Of a DNA stretch of 7,906 bases, positions 1 through 5,603 are shown one piece after another. The notes under the pieces are model-generated. The model was given only the letters and a program-made list of their open reading frames with translations. It made no database searches and had not been told where the DNA came from. The stretch comes from Opitutia bacterium (GTDB lineage: Bacteria; Verrucomicrobiota; Verrucomicrobiia; Opitutales; UBA953), in assembly GCA_947378905.1 (NCBI GenBank), contig CANCLV010000043.1, forward strand, positions 1-7,906, given 5' to 3'. The position numbers and the translations under genes are program-made. Numbering within the stretch: position 1 is the stretch's first letter; each line of letters opens with the position of its first letter.

Positions 1-816
1 GAATTTAAGTTGGGCTAAGAGTTTAGTTTGTCCTGACGCTATCAGTTCCGCTGCGGCCGTGGGAGTTTCCGCGCGCTTATCGGCAGCGTAATCGCAAAGA
101 GTAAAATCAGTTTGGTGTCCCACGGCAGAAATCACCGGGGTCTTACTTGCCCGAACTGCACGTACTAATTTTTCATCGTTAAATCCCCAAAGATCTTCAG
201 CGGAGCCTCCGCCGCGCCCCACGACAATTAAATCAATGCCGGGAATTTCATTGGCTAGTTTGAGGCCTTGCAATACTGAGCCTGCACAACTTTCGCCCTG
301 AACTCGGGCTGGGACGAGCCACACCGTTCCTCGCCAACCTCGAGTTTTGAGCACTTCAGTAAAATCGTGCCACACTGCGCCGATTTCAGATGTCACGAAT
401 GCGACCACTTTGGGGAACGCAGGAATCGGACGTTTGATTTCGTCTTCGAACAAACCTTCAGCTTTTAATTTTGCGAGTAACTCTAAATATTTTTTCTGCA
501 GTTCGCCTTCACCCTCAGGCTTCATGGAGTCGATAACCAGAGAAAGTTTTCCCGACTTTCCATAGAAATCTACTTTTGCTTTTACGACGACGCGGAGTCC
601 GTCTTTGATCTGAAATTTAATCCAGCGCGCTTGGAAGCCGTAGAGTATACAATCCACTTTCGCCTCAGCGTCTTTAAGGGAAAAGTAGTGATGTCCCGAA
701 GGGTAGGTTTTGTAGCCCGAAATTTCTCCAACCACTTCAACGGTGCCAAGCCCGTTGACGTGACCTTTGATGACGTCAGTTAAATCGGAAACCGTTAGCG
801 GTAACGAGTCAGGCAT
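1..816 (-). CDS. xseA: Exodeoxyribonuclease VII large subunit, 3' end cut by window
   Basis: Catalytic large subunit of exonuclease VII, a cytoplasmic nuclease that degrades single-stranded DNA from either end and works with many copies of the small subunit XseB. I translated 272 codons from the ATG at 814-816; the frame stays open to the left edge, so the C-terminal coiled-coil part is missing. The N-terminal OB-fold region (about residues 7-100) shows VVGEISG (28-34) and the HYFSLKD block (43-49). The catalytic domain carries GRGGGSAEDLWGFNDE (200-215), SAVGHQTD (230-237) and ADKRAETPTAAAE (245-257), which are family hallmarks. Around 142-152 the usual VTSPTGAA-x-RD motif reads VTSEIGAVWHD, a mild deviation. 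The start lies 12 bases after the pyk stop, so it probably shares that transcript. No Shine-Dalgarno sequence is seen, and translational coupling to pyk is possible. No xseB is visible. Identity is secure. Confidence 0.95.
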   Translation of the reverse strand, partial: MPDSLPLTVSDLTDVIKGHVNGLGTVEVVGEISGYKTYPSGHHYFSLKDAEAKVDCILYGFQARWIKFQIKDGLRVVVKAKVDFYGKSGKLSLVIDSMKPEGEGELQKKYLELLAKLKAEGLFEDEIKRPIPAFPKVVAFVTSEIGAVWHDFTEVLKTRGWRGTVWLVPARVQGESCAGSVLQGLKLANEIPGIDLIVVGRGGGSAEDLWGFNDEKLVRAVRASKTPVISAVGHQTDFTLCDYAADKRAETPTAAAELIASGQTKLLAQLKF

Positions 817-828
817 TAAGCCATAGAA

Positions 829-2271
829 CTACTTTGCCTTAGAGTCGTCAAGCGATGGCACGGCACGTAGCTGGATACTGTCGATGACTTGTGGTCCAAG
901 GATCACGTTAGTCACGATTACTAAAACTTGGCCAGGCTTGCAGTGTCCGCCGTCACGTAAGTGCTTTAAAGCAGTTGTAATGTTTTCATCTGCTTGGGGG
1001 CTGAACTTAATATAGAAGGGTGTAACTCCCCAAAGTAGGCCCATGCGACGATGTACATGGATATCCTCGGAGAAGGCGTAAATAGGGCAACCTACGGCAC
1101 GTAATGCCGAGAGGGAGCGAGGAACATCACCATTGCGTGTGAAGGCGATAATCCCGGTATTTTCTAAATCTTGTGCCAAGCTCGCTGCGGAACGAAGTAA
1201 TTTAACCTTAGGAGTATCGTTCTCCTGCTCTGCACTTAGTTTTTTGGGCAGGTCTTGTTCTGTTGCCATCGCGATTTTTGACATCACTTCCACGCAACGA
1301 ATTGGGTGTTTACCTGTGGTGGTTTCGCCTGAAAGCATTACTGAGTCGGCTAATTCTAATACGGCGTTGGAAACGTCGGTAACTTCAGCGCGAGTAGGAA
1401 CAGGGTTGGTAATCATCGACTCCAACATGTGGGTTGCGACGATGACTGGCTTGCGTGCGGCAATCGACATCGCAACAGCGCGGCGCTGAACCGAAGGAAG
1501 TGTTTCGTATGGAATCTCGATACCTAAATCTCCACGAGCCACCATGAGTGCATCGGAGGCTTCGATAATAGAAGCTAAGTGTTCAATCGCTGATTGGTCT
1601 TCAATCTTAGCAATGATTTGTGCTTTCGAATGTTTTTCTAAAAGTAAGCGACGGAGACATTGCACGTCACTCGCTTCACGAACAAACGAAAGTGCGTAGT
1701 AGTCGATACCGACTTCGCAACCGACAGTGATGTCTTCACGATCTTTATCAGTGAGGGCTGGTAGTTCGATTTTTACTCCAGGTAAATTAATGTGGCGACG
1801 GCTGCCCATCGAGCCAGGTTGTTCGACTTTACAGCTGAGACGGTCGGATTTTTTCTCGAGGACGCGTAATTGAATGAGTCCGTTATCAATGAGGACGACA
1901 CCGCCTACAGGAACCGAACGAATGATGGGAGGGTAGTTTGAGGTGATTAAAACTTTATCACCATCGGGTTTAGCGTCAGGTGAACCGGTGACGTCAACGA
2001 GTTGCCCGGTGGTAAGGTTAATTGACTGCTTAAGAGCCCCAGTGCGAATTTCTGGGCCTTTGACATCCATCATGACGGCGAGGTCGACACCCATTCTCTT
2101 ACTGACCAAGCGTACTCTTTCGACAATTTGGCGAACCCAGGCGTGATCCGCATGGGCCATATTAAGGCGCACTACGTTAGCGCCTGCCTTGATGATTGCC
2201 TCTAAGTTGGCCTCGGACTCGGTCGCAGGTCCAATCGTAAAAGTGATACGGGTGTGTCTGTATGGCTTCAC
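829..2271 (-). CDS. pyk: Pyruvate kinase
   Basis: Final ATP-yielding step of glycolysis: phosphoenolpyruvate plus ADP to pyruvate plus ATP, in the cytoplasm. At 480 residues it is full length. The start is a GTG (2269-2271): an in-frame stop at 2296-2298 with no ATG in between leaves no upstream choice, and the N-terminus matches the family from TRITFTIGPA on. Motifs in order: VVRLNMAH (33-40), MDVKGPEIRTG (68-78), LPGVKIELPALTDKD (163-177), IIAKIED (219-225, with catalytic Lys222 and metal ligand Glu224), MVARGDLGIE (243-252, Asp248), KPVIVATHMLESM (274-286, Thr280) and VMLSGETT (311-318). Two oddities: the usual RLNFSH serine that binds K+ is Ala39, although Glu74 is the residue typical of K+-dependent enzymes; and the C-terminal effector loop reads TRNGDVPR (378-385) instead of a Ser/Thr-rich loop. 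It lies between trmB and xseA on the same strand and is probably in one operon with them. Confidence 0.97.
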   Translation of the reverse strand: MKPYRHTRITFTIGPATESEANLEAIIKAGANVVRLNMAHADHAWVRQIVERVRLVSKRMGVDLAVMMDVKGPEIRTGALKQSINLTTGQLVDVTGSPDAKPDGDKVLITSNYPPIIRSVPVGGVVLIDNGLIQLRVLEKKSDRLSCKVEQPGSMGSRRHINLPGVKIELPALTDKDREDITVGCEVGIDYYALSFVREASDVQCLRRLLLEKHSKAQIIAKIEDQSAIEHLASIIEASDALMVARGDLGIEIPYETLPSVQRRAVAMSIAARKPVIVATHMLESMITNPVPTRAEVTDVSNAVLELADSVMLSGETTTGKHPIRCVEVMSKIAMATEQDLPKKLSAEQENDTPKVKLLRSAASLAQDLENTGIIAFTRNGDVPRSLSALRAVGCPIYAFSEDIHVHRRMGLLWGVTPFYIKFSPQADENITTALKHLRDGGHCKPGQVLVIVTNVILGPQVIDSIQLRAVPSLDDSKAK

Positions 2272-2303
2272 GAGTTTATGAGTAGTTGTGAAGGCTCACT
2301 AAT

Positions 2304-2321
2304 GGCAAGTGAAACATTGCC
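2304..2321 (-). other. Small stem-loop between trmB and pyk
   Basis: A 5-bp inverted repeat (GGCAA / TTGCC, 2304-2308 with 2317-2321) with an 8-base loop, 11 bases after the trmB stop codon in the direction of transcription. No T-run follows, so it is not a good intrinsic terminator. It could be an intercistronic processing or stability element, or chance. Confidence 0.25.
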
Positions 2322-2332
2322 TTATGCGAAAT

Positions 2333-2941
2333 TTATGAAACTTTTTGAGCAATCACGTCTCTTTTGACCTTGGTTAGCTCCTCAAAAAAGGTGGGTGTTT
2401 CGAAAGGCCACGGGTTTTCTTCGCAAATCTGCCAATTTGGGTGATTTTTTAGCTCGCGCACCGTCCAGTCGAAATAATCAGCATCATCAGTCCTGAAAAA
2501 GAGCATCGCATCCGCGGTAGAGGCTTTGGCTAGTCTCGTTAAGTTTTCTGCACACAGAAACCGGTTCTTGTGATGTCTTCGTTTGGGCCAGGGGTCTGGA
2601 TAAAGAATAAATATTTTCTCAATTTTATGTGCCGGCGTTAATGCATCTAAAACTTCAGTGGCCTCCGCTTTCAGGAAAGAAATATTTTTAATATTTTGAA
2701 GTTCTTGTTTCCGTAGGGATTTTTCAATCCGTCCAGTGATCAAATCAATCCCTACACAAAATTCATCTGGGTTAACTTTTGCGTAGGCGGCCAACCAGTG
2801 ACCATGTCCACAGCCAATCTCTAAAGTGAATTGGGTTTTTGATTCCAGTAATTTACCCAGCGTTTGGGTTAACTGCGCAATATGATCGGCGCGAATGCCG
2901 TCGGCCCAGGCTTTACCTTTTACTTTTTCTTGATTGGCCAT
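2333..2941 (-). CDS. trmB: tRNA (guanine-N7-)-methyltransferase
   Basis: Transfers a methyl group from S-adenosylmethionine to N7 of G46 in the variable loop of tRNAs. The 202 residues are the usual length for a bacterial TrmB. The SAM-binding motif EIGCGHG is at 41-47 and the following acidic loop GID at 64-66. The family signature YPDPWPKRRHHKNR is at 114-127, FRTDDADYFDW at 149-159 and the C-terminal TPTFFEELTK at 182-191, which contribute to the tRNA and SAM pocket. It is probably the first gene of the trmB-pyk-xseA run, 61 bases before pyk. Upstream there is a weak promoter candidate on the minus strand (TTGCCA at 2972-2977, 18-base spacer, TTTATC at 2948-2953), which would start RNA almost at the ATG. 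No Shine-Dalgarno sequence is visible. Confidence 0.96.
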   Translation of the reverse strand: MANQEKVKGKAWADGIRADHIAQLTQTLGKLLESKTQFTLEIGCGHGHWLAAYAKVNPDEFCVGIDLITGRIEKSLRKQELQNIKNISFLKAEATEVLDALTPAHKIEKIFILYPDPWPKRRHHKNRFLCAENLTRLAKASTADAMLFFRTDDADYFDWTVRELKNHPNWQICEENPWPFETPTFFEELTKVKRDVIAQKVS

Positions 2942-3076
2942 TTTTCAGATAAAGGGTCATTTTAAGTGAAGTGGCAATGCGGTTACTTACTAAAAATAGA
3001 GCCTTTTAAGCCCTAGATGGGGGTATTGCGAATAACTCCGGCTTTCCAATTGTCTGGCGATGGTGTCTTTAATCGT

Positions 3077-3511
3077 ATGGCCAAAGTAGATATAGAAATC
3101 GTCCAAAAAGTTCTCAAAGAGAACGGCATTGATGTTCGCTTAGCAGCGGAAATCTTAAATCAAATCCGTGAGGTCGTCGCTGAAGAAGCCGTCGAGCGTG
3201 AAAAGCCCGCCAAGAAACAACACTTGGTTTTAGTGAGTGAGCCTGAGGGTGGTCTCCCTAAAGATTTAGTTGGCTGGGTTGTTCAAATTTTAGAAGACGA
3301 TGATCCTCGCGAAGCTTCGCAAAAAATTACCGAAGTGGCGGGAGTATTTAATGGTACGCCCAAAGGGCAGCGCCTCCCCGTCGCAAGTTTTGGCGATGCT
3401 TGCCAAAGTTTACCGACGAAACTTTTAAAGGAAAATAATGTGTGGATTAAAACACGTGAACCCGTTCGCGTGATTGCTGTAAAAAACTCTCTTGGACGTC
3501 GCCGCGGTTAA
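3077..3511 (+). CDS. Conserved-looking hypothetical protein, 144 residues
   Basis: I do not recognise this protein. From the ATG at 3077 it is a soluble protein with no signal peptide or membrane segment. Residues 5-42 look like one or two amphipathic, acidic helices (IVQKVLKENGIDV, then AEILNQIREVVAEEA). A short Lys-rich linker follows (43-48), then a hydrophobic strand-like stretch HLVLVSEPEGGLP (49-61), a helix-like GWVVQIL (66-72), an acidic turn EDDDPREA (73-80), a Gly/Pro-containing middle, and a C-terminal strand-like VWIKTREPVRVIAV (122-135) ending in the basic tail GRRRG. An in-frame ATG at 3017 would add 20 residues; I prefer 3077 because MAKVDIEIVQ reads like a natural N-terminus, but neither start has a Shine-Dalgarno sequence. 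The gene is divergent from trmB and followed by an AT-rich gap. It is very likely real: the frame is long, has a balanced protein-like composition, and nothing competes on the other strand. Confidence 0.8.
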   Translation: MAKVDIEIVQKVLKENGIDVRLAAEILNQIREVVAEEAVEREKPAKKQHLVLVSEPEGGLPKDLVGWVVQILEDDDPREASQKITEVAGVFNGTPKGQRLPVASFGDACQSLPTKLLKENNVWIKTREPVRVIAVKNSLGRRRG

Positions 3512-3571
3512 TTTCCTTTGAGATAAAAAACACACTTTTTGGTCATCTAATTTTTTAATTTTAGCCAATTT

Positions 3572-3591
3572 GGGCTTTAATTTAAAGACCC
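3572..3591 (+). other. AT-rich stem-loop in the gap before the desaturase gene
   Basis: The 138-base gap 3512-3649 is AT-rich with several T-runs. Its clearest structure is GGG-CTTT-loop-AAAG-A-CCC: 3572-3578 pairs with 3584-3587 and 3589-3591, with a single bulged A (3588) and the 5-base loop AATTT. No T-run follows it, so it is a poor terminator for the upstream gene. It may lie in the desaturase leader, whose ATG is 58 bases downstream. A very weak promoter-like pair (TTGGGC 3570-3575, TAAAAC 3594-3599) overlaps it. Confidence 0.3.
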
Positions 3592-3649
3592 CCTAAAACA
3601 GTCAATTGCACTCGCATTTCGTTAGAAACCTCGCACACTGCCGGGACAT

Positions 3650-4837
3650 ATGAAGTTTAAGAACTTTCCAATTTACCGCATCGAATGGGTAACTTCCATC
3701 TTCCTCATCGGTACCGCGCTCCTCTCGCTCACGGTTGTACCTTGGTTCCTTTGGACCCAGTATCATCTCCCGGTTGATGCCGCCAATAAGGTCCAAGGAT
3801 GGGGCTTTATATGGGCTTTATTCGTATTTTACTACTACGCCACGGGCTTCGGTATCACCCTTGGATATCACCGCTTATTCTCGCACATTTCGTTTAAGGC
3901 TAAATGGCCAGTAAAGTTATTCGTATTACTTTTCGGTGCAGCTTCCTTTGAAAACTCCGCTCTCGATTGGAGTGCTGATCACCGTATCCACCACAAGCAC
4001 GTCGACGAAGATGAAGATCCTTATGATATCTCCAAGGGTTTCTTCTACGCTCACATTGGCTGGTTGCTCTTCCGTTTGAAACCAAAGCCACCCGTTACCA
4101 ATGTTAAAGATTTGGAAGCTGATCCATTGGTTATGTGGCAACACCGCTATGTTCAGTGGATTGCTTTCGTTGTAGGTTTTATTGTGCCAGCTGCATTAGG
4201 TTACGCTTACGGTTGGGCGATGGGCTTTAGTCATCCTGAAATGACTGCGTTAGCTTGCTTCTTAATCGCTGGATTACTTCGCACTGTGGTTGTTCAACAA
4301 GGCACTTTCTGCATCAACTCTCTCTGCCACATGTTTGGTCGCCAGCCTTATTCTCGTGACCACAGTGCACGCGATAGCGGCTGGGTTGCATTATTAACCT
4401 TCGGTGAAGGCTATCACAATTATCACCACGAATTCCAACACGACTACCGTAATGGCGTTAAAGGTTGGCAGTTTGATCCCACAAAATGGATTATTTGGAC
4501 TCTCTCAAAAGTAGGTTTAGTCGAGAATTTACGCCGTGTTTCTGATTCCCGAATTCTCGCTGCCGAACTGAAGGAAAAGAGTCGTACGCTTGGTATGGAT
4601 GTCGAAAAAATCGTGAGTCGCTTCGACGCACGCACGCGCGAAATCAAAGCTTCAACCATTGCCGCAGCGGATCGCTTAGCTAAAGATTTAGCTGTTCGAG
4701 CCGAAGCCTTAAAGGAACTCGCCTTAACTAAGGCCGATGTGGGTAACGATACTTTAGAAGAACTCCAGGGCTTACTCAATCAAGCTGCCGAGATTCTAGA
4801 GTCGCTCCGTCGTTCTGACGCTGCCGCGATTGCTTAA
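3650..4837 (+). CDS. Membrane fatty acid (acyl-CoA delta-9 type) desaturase with helical C-terminal tail
   Basis: Integral membrane di-iron desaturase of the stearoyl-CoA desaturase-like family, which inserts a cis double bond into a saturated acyl chain using O2 and an electron donor. All three histidine boxes are present: HRLFSH (74-79), HRIHH (111-115) and HNYHH (256-260). The extra conserved NSLCH (223-227) and AHIGWLL (134-140) are also there. Hydrophobic segments lie near 13-35, 50-72, 87-101, 168-190 and 197-215, consistent with the family's paired membrane spans around a cytosolic active site. The canonical domain ends near residue 300 (PTKWIIWTLSKVGL, then LRRV). Residues about 301-395 are an added polar, Ala/Leu/Glu/Lys-rich segment predicted by eye to be long helix or coiled coil, with no cytochrome b5 motif. 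The ATG at 3650 starts a typical N-terminus. The stop codon abuts the stop of the convergent gene. The exact substrate (acyl-CoA or phospholipid) cannot be read from sequence. Confidence 0.92.
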   Translation: MKFKNFPIYRIEWVTSIFLIGTALLSLTVVPWFLWTQYHLPVDAANKVQGWGFIWALFVFYYYATGFGITLGYHRLFSHISFKAKWPVKLFVLLFGAASFENSALDWSADHRIHHKHVDEDEDPYDISKGFFYAHIGWLLFRLKPKPPVTNVKDLEADPLVMWQHRYVQWIAFVVGFIVPAALGYAYGWAMGFSHPEMTALACFLIAGLLRTVVVQQGTFCINSLCHMFGRQPYSRDHSARDSGWVALLTFGEGYHNYHHEFQHDYRNGVKGWQFDPTKWIIWTLSKVGLVENLRRVSDSRILAAELKEKSRTLGMDVEKIVSRFDARTREIKASTIAAADRLAKDLAVRAEALKELALTKADVGNDTLEELQGLLNQAAEILESLRRSDAAAIA

Positions 4838-5305
4838 TTAAAGCCGTTTAAATTTCTCTACCATGTTGCGGACTTCGTCCTCAATTTTTGGTAGAACGGT
4901 TTGTGGCTCTTCGAAGTCGATGTCATGAAAATGCCAGTAATGTATTTTGTCCGCCCACTCGGGATGTGAACTTTGCATCATCTCGTAGTGCTCATCTTTT
5001 TTGAGTGCCACAATATGGTGGGCTTTCTCTAAATCTTCGACCTGGAGCTGGACGGGTGCGCGCCCGGTAAGCTCGAGGGGGATGCCCAGCGTGGTGAGTC
5101 GTTCATGTGTGTCGGTCGAGATTAGGGTCGGCTCGTCGGCGACAATAGATGTAAGTAAGCCCCTTGAAAACGCCCTCGCGGACAGGCCTTTTTCGAGGGC
5201 ATGCCAATTAAAAATAGCCTCGGCGTGCCTACTTCGGTAGAAATTCCCAGTACAAATGAATAGAACCAGGGTTTCCTTGTAATCTGCGCTTGTGCGGGAG
5301 GGCAT
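4838..5305 (-). CDS. Low-molecular-weight protein tyrosine phosphatase-like protein
   Basis: Small cytoplasmic protein of the LMW-PTP/arsenate-reductase fold. The N-terminal strand LVLFIC leads into the phosphate-binding loop CTGNFYRS (18-25), which fits CX5R with nucleophile Cys18 and Arg24. The helix after it (RHAEAIF) matches the usual RSPMAE helix, except that the normally conserved Pro is Arg26. A general-acid Asp is expected near the C-terminal part; HDIDFEEP (127-134) offers Asp128 or Asp130, but the usual Asp-Pro pair is not there. At 155 residues the length is normal. It could dephosphorylate protein tyrosine or act on another phosphate ester; the fold is clear but the substrate is not. 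The start at 5305 is 34 bases from the divergent lipoprotein start, and a TATAGT -10-like element at 5323-5328 (TTGCGT at 5345-5350 as -35, 16-base spacer) would give a leader of about 11 bases without a Shine-Dalgarno sequence. Confidence 0.85.
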   Translation of the reverse strand: MPSRTSADYKETLVLFICTGNFYRSRHAEAIFNWHALEKGLSARAFSRGLLTSIVADEPTLISTDTHERLTTLGIPLELTGRAPVQLQVEDLEKAHHIVALKKDEHYEMMQSSHPEWADKIHYWHFHDIDFEEPQTVLPKIEDEVRNMVEKFKRL

Positions 5306-5322
5306 CGTTAGTAGAGTTCGAG

Positions 5323-5350
5323 ACTATAACTAAACCGCCATGGCACGCAA
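5323..5350 (-). promoter_or_regulatory. Candidate promoter for the phosphatase-like gene, interlocked with an opposite -10
   Basis: On the minus strand TATAGT (5323-5328, 5 of 6 consensus positions) is preceded by TTGCGT (5345-5350) with a 16-base spacer. On the plus strand the overlapping TATAAC (5325-5330, 5 of 6) could serve the lipoprotein gene at 5340, though without a convincing -35. The two -10 elements share four bases (5325-5328) in ACTATAAC. Transcription from the plus-strand element would begin about 3 bases before the lipoprotein ATG. This is by-eye consensus matching only. Confidence 0.4.
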
Positions 5351-5573
5351 ACTGTTCGTTCTTTCTGTTCTCACTTTCACTTTAGTAGGCTGCATGGGCC
5401 CTGAAAAAGGTCCTAGCCCTGTTACTGATACCGGTCTCTCGGGTTTCGGTAATGCTCCTGCTTTTGATACGCTGACTCCTTTGAGCCCAGCTGCTTCTTC
5501 AAGCACCACAACCAAGTCGACTGCTAAGAAGTCGAAAGGTAAGTTGCCTCTGAACAGTTCGAGCCAGAAGTAA
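5340..5573 (+). CDS. Small predicted lipoprotein, 77 residues
   Basis: Predicted membrane-anchored lipoprotein of unknown function. The N-terminus MARKLFVLSVLTFTLVGC has a basic start, a hydrophobic core and a lipobox LVGC, with Cys18 as the lipidated residue after signal peptidase II cleavage. The mature part is only 60 residues and of low complexity: Pro/Gly-rich first (GPEKGPSPVTDTG), then Ser/Thr-rich (SPAASSSTTTKS), then a Lys-rich tail (TAKKSKGKLPLNSSSQK). It shows no cysteines beyond the anchor and no recognisable domain, so it is probably disordered and may act as a tether or spacer in the envelope. The gene is short but supported by the clear signal peptide, a -10-like element just upstream and a strong plus-strand terminator 64 bases after its stop. 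No Shine-Dalgarno sequence is seen; the RNA could be almost leaderless. Confidence 0.8.
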   Translation: MARKLFVLSVLTFTLVGCMGPEKGPSPVTDTGLSGFGNAPAFDTLTPLSPAASSSTTTKSTAKKSKGKLPLNSSSQK

Positions 5574-5577
5574 TTTC

Positions 5578-5603
5578 TTACTCGCTGATTAAAATCAGAG
5601 TAA
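5578..5603. other. Imperfect stem-loop spanning the ends of two convergent genes
   Basis: TTACT (5578-5582) pairs with AGTAA (5599-5603). Inside it CTGATT (5585-5590) pairs with AATCAG (5593-5598), with a two-base bulge (5583-5584) and a very tight loop. It starts 5 bases after the lipoprotein stop and includes the epimerase stop codon (5595-5597). Neither strand shows a T-run after it, so it is more likely a 3'-end protecting structure than a terminator. Confidence 0.4.

Noticed and set aside
347..565. 72-codon open frame on the plus strand inside xseA
   Set aside because: It is antisense to conserved exonuclease VII sequence; Ser-rich shadow translation without motif.
1133..1489. 118-codon open frame on the plus strand inside pyk
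   Set aside because: It is antisense to highly conserved pyruvate kinase motifs and its composition looks like a shadow of them.
3068..3073. TTTAAT as a -10 element for the 144-residue protein
   Set aside because: Only 3 bases separate it from the ATG, so the transcript would start inside the gene; the -35 match is poor.
3527..3540. A-run / T-run pair after the 144-residue gene as a terminator
   Set aside because: The stem would be only A-T pairs and too weak to be an intrinsic terminator.
3602..3796. 64-codon minus-strand frame over the desaturase start
   Set aside because: It has a charged, motif-free translation and lies antisense to the desaturase N-terminus.
4444..4779. 111-codon open frame on the minus strand opposite the desaturase tail
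   Set aside because: It is a mirror of the helical, Lys/Ala/Leu-rich tail codons, giving a Ser/Ala/Arg-rich translation with no motif. The plus-strand frame continues a clear desaturase.
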